Part shown: positions 37,194 through 46,082 of the stretch, piece by piece
How positions within the stretch are numbered: the stretch's first letter is position 1
How the letters are laid out: each line of letters begins with the position of its first letter
Source of the DNA: Acidiphilium multivorum AIU301
GTDB taxonomy: Bacteria; Pseudomonadota; Alphaproteobacteria; Acetobacterales; Acetobacteraceae
Assembly: GCF_000202835.1 (NCBI RefSeq)
Contig: NC_015186.1
Span: forward strand, 3,009,501 to 3,073,500
DNA: 64,000 nt
Direction: 5' to 3'
The notes under the pieces: model-generated
Told to the model about the DNA's origin: nothing
Databases searched by the model: none
What the model saw: the letters and a program-made list of their open reading frames with translations, nothing else
Made by a program: the position numbers and the translations under genes

Positions 37194-37582
37194 GCGATTT
37201 TCAGTATCTGCACACGATGATCCGGGTGAGGAACCTGGACGAGAGCGTGAAATTCTATACCGAACTGCTCGGCATGAAGGAACTCCGCCGCAACGACGTG
37301 CCGGACGGCAAGTATACGCTCGCCTTCGTCGGCTATGGCGACGAGGCCTCGCACACGGTGCTCGAGCTGACCTACAATTACGGCGTCGACAGCTATGACC
37401 AGGGGACGGCTTTCGGACATCTGGCCCTCGGCGTGCCGGACATATACGGTGCGGTGGAGAAGCTCCGCGCCGCCGGCGTGAAGATCACGCGGGAGCCGGG
37501 GCCGGTGAAGTTCGGCAAGACGGTGATCGCCTTCATCGAGGACCCGAACGGCTACAAGATCGAGCTGATCGAACGGAAGTGA
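37190..37582 (+). CDS. gloA: lactoylglutathione lyase (glyoxalase I)
   Basis: 130 residues, full length for bacterial GloA. The vicinal-oxygen-chelate fold shows metal ligands in [11 protein letters not shown] (His), VLELTYNYG (Glu), AFGHLALGV (His) and YKIELIE (Glu), with the GloA-typical YTELLGMK and [12 protein letters not shown]. It isomerises the methylglyoxal-glutathione adduct, probably with Ni or Co. Its start overlaps the lpxI stop, placing it in the lipid A transcript, an odd position usually held by lpxB. Confidence 0.95.
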   Translation: MSDFQYLHTMIRVRNLDESVKFYTELLGMKELRRNDVPDGKYTLAFVGYGDEASHTVLELTYNYGVDSYDQGTAFGHLALGVPDIYGAVEKLRAAGVKITREPGPVKFGKTVIAFIEDPNGYKIELIERK

Positions 37583-37589
37583 GCTGAGC

Positions 37590-38864
37590 ATGCCGCGCGA
37601 CCCGGTACCCGAACCGCCCGTGAAACGACCCGGCAAGAGCCTGCGCTTCCGGCTGCTCTCGGCCGGGTTCGGCGCGGCGGAGGCGGTGCTGCCGCGCGGC
37701 ATTCCGGCAATCGACGCAAGCGCGATCGAGGCCGCCGGCGGCAGCACGCTGCCGGATTTCGCGCGCGAGGGGCTCGAGCGGCTGACCGCCTCGATCGCGG
37801 CGGAGACCAGCCTGTCGCTGTTTGGCCGGGTCTCGGTCCGCTACGACCTCACGCGGCTGGTCCGCAACGCCGAGACGATCCGGCGGATGCATGCCGCCAC
37901 CCCGGGCATCGGCCGCGAGCCGGTGCGGGCGCCGGTGTTCATCATGGGGTTGCCGCGGTCGGGGACCACGTTCCTGCACACGCTGTTCGGCTTCGACCCC
38001 GACGTGCTGGTGCCGCGCGTGTGGCAGACGCTGTATCCGGCGCCGCGGCCGCGCGGGTTCGATCCGCGCGCGAGCGCCGTGGCGCGCAAGACCGACCGGC
38101 AGCTCGACATGTTCGCCGGCATGGCGCCGGAGTTTCCGGCGATTCACCCGATCGACGCCGACAGTCCGCAGGAATGCAGCGAGATCACCGCGCATGTGTT
38201 CCACTCGCTGCGGTTCGACACGACGTTCCGGGTGCCGAGCTACACCGCCTGGATCGACAGCCAGGACGATGCGCCGGCCTTCGCGTTTCACCGGCAGTGG
38301 CTGCAGGCGATGCAGCACGGCACCGGGGGAAGATTCTGGGCGCTGAAATGCCCGGAGCACACGTTTTCGGTGAAGGCGATCCTGCAGACCTATCCGGATG
38401 CGCGGTTCGTCGTCGTGCATCGGGACCCGGTGCATGTGTTCGCCTCGGTCGCGCACATGACCGAGGTGCTGCGGCGGCCGTTCCTGCGCGGGATCGACCC
38501 GGCGGAGATCGGCCGGCAGGTGACGGAGCGGTGGATCGACGGGGCGCGGCGTCTGGTGGAGTTCGACCGCAGCGGGGCGGTGCCGGCGGAGCGGCTGGTG
38601 AACATTCAGTACGAGACGCTGACGGCGGACCCGATCAAGGCGGTGTCGGGCATCTACGCGCATTTCGGCGAGACGTTCTCGCCCGCGGCGGAGGCGGCGA
38701 TGCGGGCGCATCTCGATGCCGCGCCGCGCGGCGGCTATGGGCGGAACCGCTACCGGCTCGCGGATTTCGGGATCAACGTGGAGCGGCTGCGGCCGCGGTT
38801 CGCGCCGTATATCGAGTATTTCGGCGTGCGGGCGCGCCCGTCGGACGGCACGCAGGCGGCCTGA
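37590..38864 (+). CDS. sulfotransferase-family protein
   Basis: 424 residues. The PAPS 5'-phosphosulfate loop is VFIMGLPRSGTTFLHTLFG (about 117-133), with ALKCPEHTFSVKAILQTYPDARFVVVHRDPVHVFAS as the 3'-phosphate-binding region and a later INIQYETL-like stretch (VNIQYETLTADP). The long N-terminal helical part (1-115) is typical of the bacterial Sulfotransfer_3 family, whose acceptors are mostly unknown. It begins 7 bases after gloA. Base composition is more G/C-repetitive than upstream genes but codon pattern is normal. Confidence 0.87.
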   Translation: MPRDPVPEPPVKRPGKSLRFRLLSAGFGAAEAVLPRGIPAIDASAIEAAGGSTLPDFAREGLERLTASIAAETSLSLFGRVSVRYDLTRLVRNAETIRRMHAATPGIGREPVRAPVFIMGLPRSGTTFLHTLFGFDPDVLVPRVWQTLYPAPRPRGFDPRASAVARKTDRQLDMFAGMAPEFPAIHPIDADSPQECSEITAHVFHSLRFDTTFRVPSYTAWIDSQDDAPAFAFHRQWLQAMQHGTGGRFWALKCPEHTFSVKAILQTYPDARFVVVHRDPVHVFASVAHMTEVLRRPFLRGIDPAEIGRQVTERWIDGARRLVEFDRSGAVPAERLVNIQYETLTADPIKAVSGIYAHFGETFSPAAEAAMRAHLDAAPRGGYGRNRYRLADFGINVERLRPRFAPYIEYFGVRARPSDGTQAA

Positions 38865-38901
38865 CGGGTTTTTTTCTCCGGGAAAAGCGAGGGGTCAGGC
38901 C
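38858..38901. terminator. inverted repeat shared by two convergent genes
   Basis: GGCCTGAC (38858-38865) and GTCAGGCC (38894-38901) overlap the stop codons of the sulfotransferase and of the downstream minus-strand gene, with a T7 run inside the loop. It may act as a bidirectional transcript end, but it is not a textbook terminator. Confidence 0.35.
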
Positions 38902-39467
38902 GGGCGCGGGGGCGCGCGGACGGGGCGTTGCGCGCGCGGGCGGATTCGGGGCGCGGGCGGGGCGGCGTGTGTCGGGATTTCGGGGATAAATTCGGGGTCG
39001 GGAGCCGGTTTGGGGCGCCTGGGCGCGGGCGGTGGCTCGCGGGGGGCGATGCTGGCGGGCGGGCGGATGCCGAGGTGGCGGCAGAGCGGGCGGAGGATGC
39101 GGCCGAAGCGGGGTTCGGCTTCGAGGAGGGCGGCGCAGGCCGGGTCCGCCATCAGGTGGCGGAGCTGGGAGGCGGCGGCGGTGGCCTCGGGGATGGGGCG
39201 GAGCAGCCAGGCGAAGCGGCGCGGCAGGGTTTTGCTCCGGCGGGCGGGGCGGTTGCGCCGGCGATCCGGCTTCGGTGCGGGGAGGGCGCCGCCGGCGGCA
39301 TCGAGCCGGGCGGCGAGGCTGTCGATCCGCTTTGAGGCGCGGTTGAGGCGGAGCCAGAGCAGGATGACGACCGGGGCCGCGAGCGCGCCGCGGGCGCCGC
39401 GCGCGGCCACGGCCCGGCAGAGGGCGTGGACGATGGCGGCGAAGCGGAGGGCCAGCGCGGCGTGCAT
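38895..39467 (-). CDS. hypothetical protein, basic and proline-rich
   Basis: 190 residues, not recognised as a named family. One N-terminal hydrophobic segment (about 25-40, GALAAPVVILLWLRL) is followed by a helical region, then a conserved-looking block PEATAAASQLRHLMADPACAALLEAEPRFGRILRPLCRHLGI (about 92-135), and a Pro/Arg/Ala-rich tail. Similar uncharacterised proteins occur in Acetobacteraceae as far as I recall. It could be a membrane-anchored cytoplasmic protein. Stop codon overlaps the shared inverted repeat. Confidence 0.6.
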   Translation of the reverse strand: MHAALALRFAAIVHALCRAVAARGARGALAAPVVILLWLRLNRASKRIDSLAARLDAAGGALPAPKPDRRRNRPARRSKTLPRRFAWLLRPIPEATAAASQLRHLMADPACAALLEAEPRFGRILRPLCRHLGIRPPASIAPREPPPAPRRPKPAPDPEFIPEIPTHAAPPAPRIRPRAQRPVRAPPRPA

Positions 39468-39520
39468 GAACGGAACATGAACACGACCGGGCGGGGGTGG
39501 GCAAGGGCGATGTTTCGCGC

Positions 39521-40012
39521 TCAGGCGAAGAGGCGCTGGTGGGCGGGGCGGAGGGCTTCGGAGAAGCGGAGGGTGGCGAGGTGGTCGCGGCCGGAGCAGA
39601 TGGCTTCGGCGGAGAGGCCGAGGGTGGCGCGGGGCGGCTTGCCGGCGAGGGTTTCGATGGCGGCGAAGGCGCGGCGGAAGGACGAGCCGCCGGCGGTGGC
39701 GAAGATGGCGTATTCGGGCAGGTTGCGGGCCTCGCGGCGGAGCCAGAGGCGGACGGGGGCGGCGGCGGACCAGGCCCAGACGGGGGTGCCGACGAGGACG
39801 AGATCGTAGGTGGCGGGGTCGTAGGCGGCGGAGGAGATCGGCGGTTCGATGAGGCCGAGGGCGATCAGGATGGTGCGGAGCAGGCCGCGCCCGCCGGGGC
39901 CGCAGCCGGGGCAGCGGATGCGCTCCATGTCGGCGCCGAACTCGGCGGCGAGCATGCGGGCGATGCGTTCGGTGGTGCCGGTGCGGGAATAATAGACGAC
40001 GAGGGTGCGCAT
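39521..40012 (-). CDS. flavodoxin-family protein
   Basis: 163 residues. FMN-binding P-loop VVYYSRTGTTERIARMLAAEF at the N terminus and a second flavin loop around VLVGTPVWAWSAAAPVRLWL. Electron carrier or small flavin reductase; partner not evident. The start is the ATG giving MRTLVVYYSRTG (40012), because the 14 residues upstream in the open frame look non-coding. It precedes the repeat-rich gap. Confidence 0.85.
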   Translation of the reverse strand: MRTLVVYYSRTGTTERIARMLAAEFGADMERIRCPGCGPGGRGLLRTILIALGLIEPPISSAAYDPATYDLVLVGTPVWAWSAAAPVRLWLRREARNLPEYAIFATAGGSSFRRAFAAIETLAGKPPRATLGLSAEAICSGRDHLATLRFSEALRPAHQRLFA

Positions 40013-40420
40013 GGCCTTCGTTCCATACTGGTATCGAGCGTGCATGTATTCCACGACGCCGGCGCGCGCGCCTTGATCCTGCTCAATTCGTGAAACGGCA
40101 TATACAGCACTTTCCGATCCCTTCGGATCGGATGTAGTGCTCTATCATATTGATAAACAGAGCATCTTTATCCGATCAGATGACTCCATCTGATCGGATG
40201 ATGCTCTAAAAAATTCTGGAACGCAGTGGCGGCCGGACGAACGCTCCGCCGCCGAGCAAGCAAGGGCCAGAGCGCCTTCCGATCCAAACGGCTCGTAAGG
40301 CGCTCCATCTTCCTCATCAATCGAGTTTCGTTGTCCGCTCCGATCGGGATACGAGGAAAAACAACAGTATAGTGGCCTGATTGTCCCTGAAATTCACACA
40401 CGAGTTTCAGGGGCGGGACA
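40013..40420. other. gene-free stretch with palindromic repeats
   Basis: About 400 bases of lower GC than the flanks. It holds the flavodoxin promoter on its left, two hairpins of the dispersed palindrome family (40107-40207), about 150 unremarkable bases, and an inverted repeat (CCCTGAAA 40385-40392 / TTTCAGGG 40405-40412) just past the stop of the next minus-strand gene that may end its transcript. Confidence 0.6.
40107..40207. repeat. palindromic intergenic repeat, copies 2 and 3
   Basis: Hairpin A (40107-40140): GCACT/AGTGC outer and TCCGATCC/GGATCGGA inner arms around CTTC. Hairpin B (40159-40207): outer AGAGCATC/GATGCTCT and inner TCCGATCAGATG/CATCTGATCGGA arms, all perfect, around ACTC. 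B is the full-length relative of the left part of the repeat at 13048. Confidence 0.8.
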
Positions 40421-41092
40421 TTAGTTGAAGAATTTCCTGGCGAATTGGCCTTTCAGGGAGAGGGGGCGGGGCTTGGGAGAGAACTCTTTGCGGCCGGTTT
40501 TGGCACGGCCGAGATTGCCCAGACCCGCGGGGCCACGACGGTATTTGTGCAGGACAGGATCGGGCGGGTTGGCGCCCTTGTCGAAGCTGGCGGGGAAGGA
40601 GTCGATGGCGTCGGCATAGCCGAAGAACTTGCAGAACTTGTAACCGCGGGCGAACATTTCATCGGCGATGAGTTGGGCGAAGGGGGGATGGTAGTTGCCG
40701 TAATCATCAACCCGGCCTTCAGCCGAGTGGCAGTTGAAGCACTTGATATCGCCGAAGAATTCGCGTTTCAGGCCGGTGGTGATGAGGCGCTGGACGACTT
40801 CCGTGTAATGGATCTTTTCACCGTTGCGGGCGACCTCGATCGTCGGGGAGCCGGGCATGCCGTGGCCGCGAATGTAGATTTGCGCGGTGTTGAAGCTGCT
40901 GAAATAGGGGTCCGACCCGCCATCGTACCGAACGACGATGGACGAGCGGCCCTTCAGGAGATCGTCATCGACGACGAGCTGGGCCTTGTTGATGCCGGGC
41001 TGGCCGCCGAAGGCCTGGTTGCCGTATTCGTGGTGGGCCATGGTGATGAAGACACTTTTCGGGTCCGCGGGGATGAACATTACCTTGGTCAT
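40421..41092 (-). CDS. uncharacterised protein with a caspase-like His/Cys pattern
   Basis: 223 residues, not assignable by name. After a strand-like AQIYIRG comes H77-G78 (RGHGMPGSP), and about 40 residues later a second strand GDIKCFN leads to C121-H122-S (CHSAEG). A hydrophobic strand ending in His-Gly, then another ending in Cys, is the layout of clan CD cysteine peptidases (caspase, C80/RTX toxin CPD) and of some adhesin-like relatives. The segment FAQLIADEMFARGYKFCKFFGYAD continues that fold pattern. The C-terminal 40 residues are basic (RKEFSPKPRPLSLKGQFARKFFN). No signal peptide. It lies downstream of the Tsi6-like gene on the same strand, so the two may form an effector-immunity pair; this is inference. 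Confidence 0.65.
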   Translation of the reverse strand: MTKVMFIPADPKSVFITMAHHEYGNQAFGGQPGINKAQLVVDDDLLKGRSSIVVRYDGGSDPYFSSFNTAQIYIRGHGMPGSPTIEVARNGEKIHYTEVVQRLITTGLKREFFGDIKCFNCHSAEGRVDDYGNYHPPFAQLIADEMFARGYKFCKFFGYADAIDSFPASFDKGANPPDPVLHKYRRGPAGLGNLGRAKTGRKEFSPKPRPLSLKGQFARKFFN

Positions 41093-41260
41093 GGACGAGT
41101 TCCATGGGGCGTCTTGCCCCGGTGATGGGCGGTGAAGCGACCGGTTGCGCCGGGGTTCGGGGCGCGAGCAAGGATATGATTACGATCCGGCAGCGATCGT
41201 CAATCGCAGCGCGGGGCCGAGCCGGTTTGGTTGTGACAGCGGTCACAGGGCTGGGCGCGC

Positions 41261-41539
41261 TTATGCAAGCGGTGTGGCGCGCCGGTTAACCGCCGCCTGG
41301 ATCGAGTGGAGGAGGTCGGCCAGTTCATCGTCCCAGCCCTCGACTTCGCGGACAGCGAGGAGGCCCAGAATGATCTCCGCGAGCCGTTCCGGCCCGGCGG
41401 TTCCGGCGCAGACTTGCTGAAGATAGATCAGCTGGTTGCGGATGGAGACGAGGGGCGGCAAGCCCGGACGCCCGGCGAGCAGAGACTCGCACCGTTGCAG
41501 CGCGTCGGCGAGGTCGGGTTCCAAGTCGTCCATAGTCAT
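41261..41539 (-). CDS. Tsi6-like putative immunity protein
   Basis: 92 residues, all helical. The pattern ALQRCESLLAGRPGLPPLVSIRNQLIYLQQV then LAEIILGLLAVREVEGWDDELADLLHSIQAAV follows the Tsi6 family, the immunity protein to the NAD(P)-degrading type VI effector Tse6 of Pseudomonas: PG near residue 25, a QL.Y block, and a G..AV+E....D.EL block. The match is from memory of the family and needs a profile search. No Tse6 toxin domain is seen next to it; the only same-strand neighbour is the 223-residue gene 168 bases downstream. A second ATG two codons on is an alternative start. Confidence 0.68.
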   Translation of the reverse strand: MTMDDLEPDLADALQRCESLLAGRPGLPPLVSIRNQLIYLQQVCAGTAGPERLAEIILGLLAVREVEGWDDELADLLHSIQAAVNRRATPLA

Positions 41540-41736
41540 ATCCTTGCGCCTTCAGCGTCCATCCGGGGTCTTGCGCCGCGCAGGCAACAACGGCGTTGGC
41601 CTCAGGATTGATCTTGCTGTTTTTCGATTATGATGTTTTACTGATTGAAAATATTCAGGCACCACAACCATAAAATCGATATCAAAGTGCAAGACAACTT
41701 TTTTGAAAAACGTAGTGCGTTAGTAGTTCGCTTACA

Positions 41737-42525
41737 ATGAATCGATGCCGTCTCTTCATCGATGAGGTAGGAAACGACGATCTTAAGCCGTCGTCGCACG
41801 ACGAGAATCAGAGGTATCTGAGTCTGACGTCTCTCCTTACGAGGATCGACCTTTATGAAAGCCGATTTATTCCTCGTTTAGCCGATTTTAAAACAAGCAT
41901 TTTTGGTAATGGATCGGACGCTATAGTACTACATCGTCGCGAAATTTTACGCCGCGAAAAGGACTTCATTATTCTAAATGACGATGCATTGCGAAACCGC
42001 TTTGATGCTGAAATGCTCATTTTACTTCGTCAGCTTCCATATCTTATATCAACTGTAGTTATAGATAAATTCGAATATGTGAAAACGCGCGGTGAATGGC
42101 TATTTCATCCATATCATTATTGCTTAAAGACTCTTGTTGAGCGGTATGTTCTTTGGATGAGGCGTAATGAGCATGTCGGGGATGTTGTTATTGAGCAAAG
42201 GTATCCGAAAGCAGACAAGCAAGTAAAAGTTGCTTTTCAAAATATATACGAACAAGGCACGGAGCACATACCAGCCAAAATTGTGCAAAAACACCTTACT
42301 TCAAAAGAAATTAAATTCGTTTCAAAAAAAGAGAATTGTCCAGCGATGCAAATCGTAGATTTAATCGCCTATCCTAGCTTTAAAGCTTTGAAATATGAGC
42401 AAAAAGGCGATCAATTACCAAATGATTATGGAAAAAAGATCGTCGATATTTTAGAGGGATGGAAATATGCCCGTCATCCGACGACTTTCAACAAGGAAGG
42501 ATGGGGCAAAAAATGGCTTCCGTAA
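41737..42525 (+). CDS. DUF3800 family protein
   Basis: 262 residues. DUF3800 signatures: N-terminal RLFIDEVGNDDL (acidic residues of an RNase H-like core), a middle part ending in DVVIEQRYPKADKQ, and the C-terminal ENCPAMQIVDLIAYPSFKALK with a conserved Asp. Members are predicted nucleases and often sit in variable or defence-associated loci; activity is unproven. The gene and its flanks (about 41600-42690) are AT-rich with AAA/TTT/ATA codons, unlike the rest of the window, a clear sign of horizontal acquisition. It stands alone, with no methylase or toxin partner next to it. Confidence 0.85.
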   Translation: MNRCRLFIDEVGNDDLKPSSHDENQRYLSLTSLLTRIDLYESRFIPRLADFKTSIFGNGSDAIVLHRREILRREKDFIILNDDALRNRFDAEMLILLRQLPYLISTVVIDKFEYVKTRGEWLFHPYHYCLKTLVERYVLWMRRNEHVGDVVIEQRYPKADKQVKVAFQNIYEQGTEHIPAKIVQKHLTSKEIKFVSKKENCPAMQIVDLIAYPSFKALKYEQKGDQLPNDYGKKIVDILEGWKYARHPTTFNKEGWGKKWLP

Positions 42526-42532
42526 AAGCAAC

Positions 42533-42549
42533 GGGGGCCTAAAGCCCCC
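42533..42549 (+). terminator. hairpin after the DUF3800 gene
   Basis: GGGGGC (42533-42538), loop CTAAA, GCCCCC (42544-42549), seven bases after the stop. Strong short stem, without a clear U-tract. Confidence 0.55.
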
Positions 42550-42693
42550 GCCGATCGCGTTCACGATCTCCCTCCAACCGAAATTGGATTATTCCTCTTA
42601 TACCTCATTCAAACGAATCGATCAACCTTTTTTCCAACTCAGATTTTTAGAAATTTGTCAATATTCTCTTGATCAATAGCCGAAACACGTCAT

Positions 42694-43206
42694 CTAACTC
42701 GCACTCTCATACACCAGCATCTGCACGCCGTTGCGGAGAAAAGAATCGGATTCGGTCATGCCGATGGCGCCGAGGACGGTGCGGGAGGCGAAATTGTCGG
42801 CGCGGGCGACGGCGATGATGCGGGGCAGATGGGCGCGGTCGTGGCCGTAGCGGAGGGCGGCGCTGGCGGCTTCGCGGGCGAGGCCGGCACCGCGGACTTC
42901 GGGCCATAGGGCGAAGCGGAGGGCAATGCCGCGGCCGTCCGGGCGGTCGGCGAGGCCGGTGATGCCGAGGAAGGCGTTGGTGGACTGGCCGCGGATGGTC
43001 CAGATTCCGAAGCCTTGCGCGCCCCAGGCGGCGATGTCTTCCGCCAGTTCCGCCGTGGCCTGCTCGGCGGTGCGGACGCCGCCGAGCATCATGGCGAAGG
43101 CGCGGGGGTCGGTTTTCAGGGCGACCAGGTCGTCGCGGTCCGCCCAGTTCACCGGCTCCAGTCGCAGCCGCGCCGTGGTGACGCGCCAGGCGGGGTTGGC
43201 GGTCAT
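42694..43206 (-). CDS. GNAT family N-acetyltransferase (RimJ/RimL-like)
   Basis: 170 residues. The opening TTARLRLEPVNWADRDDLVALKTDPRAFAMMLGG, the strand FGIWTIRGQSTNAFLGITGLADRPDGRGIALRFAL and the acetyl-CoA loop EVRGAGLAREAASAALRYGHD are typical of RimJ/RimL-type acetyltransferases. Substrate unknown; these act on ribosomal protein N termini or small amines. It lies between the AT-rich DUF3800 islet and a hairpin array, on the same strand as ettA. Confidence 0.87.
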   Translation of the reverse strand: MTANPAWRVTTARLRLEPVNWADRDDLVALKTDPRAFAMMLGGVRTAEQATAELAEDIAAWGAQGFGIWTIRGQSTNAFLGITGLADRPDGRGIALRFALWPEVRGAGLAREAASAALRYGHDRAHLPRIIAVARADNFASRTVLGAIGMTESDSFLRNGVQMLVYESAS

Positions 43207-43215
43207 GGAGATGGC

Positions 43216-43422
43216 GGGGCCTTGCCCCGGACCCCATCAGGGGCGCCGCCCCTGAACCCCGCCAAAGGCGGAGCCTTTGGAATCCATTCGTTTTGGTTTT
43301 GGGGAGGGCATCCGGGCAATTGCCTTGGTAAAGGCAGGGACACGCCCTCCCCAAAACCAAAACGCGAGCGCGGTTCCAAGGGCTCAGCCCTTGGCGGGGG
43401 TGCAGGGGGTGGAACCCCCTGC
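43216..43422. repeat. array of perfect hairpins, five of them with three-base loops
   Basis: Consecutive perfect palindromes: GGGGC/GCCCC (43216-43228), CAGGGGC/GCCCCTG (43238-43254), CCAAAGGC/GCCTTTGG (43262-43280), a large one with 21-base arms (43289-43309 and 43344-43364) holding an inner TGCCTT/AAGGCA stem, CCAAGGGC/GCCCTTGG (43376-43394) and GCAGGGGGT/ACCCCCTGC (43402-43422). All the small ones have a 3-base loop. It fills the space between ettA and the GNAT gene, so ettA transcripts would pass through it. Confidence 0.85.
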
Positions 43423-43455
43423 GTGGGCCCGGAACCAAGACCCTGCATCCGCTGG

Positions 43456-45135
<1,680 letters not shown>

Positions 45136-45221
45136 CGGGAGTTCCTGTGCGCGTGCGGAGTTTGCAGCCCGTATAGGTGGGGGGCGGCGCGCGGGCAACC
45201 GAGGGCGGGTTTTTGGGGCGT

Positions 45222-45290
45222 GGAATGAGGAACGGCCGGAGCAAAAACTCCGGAGCGGAATGAAGAACGGCCGGAGCAGAACTCCGGCCG
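45222..45290 (-). terminator. tandemly repeated hairpin after the membrane-protein gene
   Basis: A unit of about 33 bases (GGAATGARGAACGGCCGGAG...) occurs twice in tandem, at 45222-45253 and 45257-45289. The second contains a perfect 9-base stem CGGCCGGAG (45268-45276) / CTCCGGCCG (45282-45290), loop CAGAA; on the minus strand TTCTTC follows. It lies 26 bases after the stop of the 45316 gene and probably terminates it. Confidence 0.6.
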
Positions 45291-45315
45291 TGTGCTCAGG
45301 CGTTGGGCGTGCGGG

Positions 45316-45927
45316 TCAGATGTAGACGTGCCAGCCGAGCGAGAGGTTCAGCACGATGCCGTAGGTGAGATACATCAGCAGCAGGCCGGTGAGGATGTGC
45401 ACGAGGCCGAGGGCCTTGCGGCTGAGCGGCATGAACAGGTCGAAGCAGTAGAAGAATTCGAAGAAATACACCGCCATCAGGCCGGCGAAGAGCAGCGTCA
45501 CCGGGCCGTCGCCGGCGGTCTTGAAGACGATGAGGCCGAGCAGGGCGACGAGGAAGAAGGCGACGCTCATGAAGCCGTTCGGCACGATCGAGCCGCCGCG
45601 CATGCGGCTGAGGCCCATCGCCAGCCAGTGGATGCCGAAGACGGTGGTTTCGATGCCGGCGGCGTAGAGCGGGGTGGATTTCGCGCCGACGCCGAAGACG
45701 TTGAACCAGGTCAGGCCGACCAGGATGTAGGTGCCGCAGAGGAATTGCAGCATGCCGGGCATCCAGAAGCCCCACCAGCCGTTGGTGAGTTCGCTGGACT
45801 CGGATTTCGCCGGGAAGCCGAAGAGTTCCTGCGGGCCGAAGATGAGGTAGCCGGTGCCGAGGCCGAAGAAGGCGAGGCCGAGGGGCACGTAAGCGGATTG
45901 CGTGAGCGCGAATGATGTTGGGGTCAC
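45316..45927 (-). CDS. small multi-pass transporter-like protein (AceTr/SatP-like or AmiS/UreI-like)
   Basis: 203 residues with six hydrophobic helices. The first helix reads YVPLGLAFFGLGTGYLIFG; then WMPGMLQFLCGTYILVGLTWFNVFG followed by YAAGIETTVFGIHWLAMGL. This G.LQ..aG......TFG....ttfG.fW rhythm resembles the acetate uptake family (AceTr/GPR1-FUN34-SatP). Size and helix number also fit the AmiS/UreI amide and urea channels. The NPAPLGL signature of AceTr is not intact. Direction and substrate (acetate or urea) cannot be fixed from sequence. It is a single gene between ettA and the panE-family unit, with its own terminator. Confidence 0.62.
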   Translation of the reverse strand: MTPTSFALTQSAYVPLGLAFFGLGTGYLIFGPQELFGFPAKSESSELTNGWWGFWMPGMLQFLCGTYILVGLTWFNVFGVGAKSTPLYAAGIETTVFGIHWLAMGLSRMRGGSIVPNGFMSVAFFLVALLGLIVFKTAGDGPVTLLFAGLMAVYFFEFFYCFDLFMPLSRKALGLVHILTGLLLMYLTYGIVLNLSLGWHVYI

Positions 45928-46082
45928 TGGGCGTCTCTCTATTGTTTGATTGAGCCCGCGCCGGCGGTGGGCGCGACGCGGGCGGGTCCGACGACTGTTC
46001 GGCGCCGAAGGTTTAATATTCGAGACGGATTACCAGATCGCCACTTCGTGCGTTCACTTATGCGTAATTCACGCGAGCGTGA

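Noticed and set aside
40421-41092. c-type cytochrome reading because of Cys-His in CFNCHSAEG
   Set aside because: CxxCH is formally present (C118-F-N-C121-H122) but there is no signal peptide, no axial Met region and the surrounding strand pattern does not fit a cytochrome c; a haem-binding role is unlikely though not excluded.
43216-43422. CRISPR array
   Set aside because: The units are palindromes of different sequence, not direct repeats with uniform spacers, and no cas gene is present.
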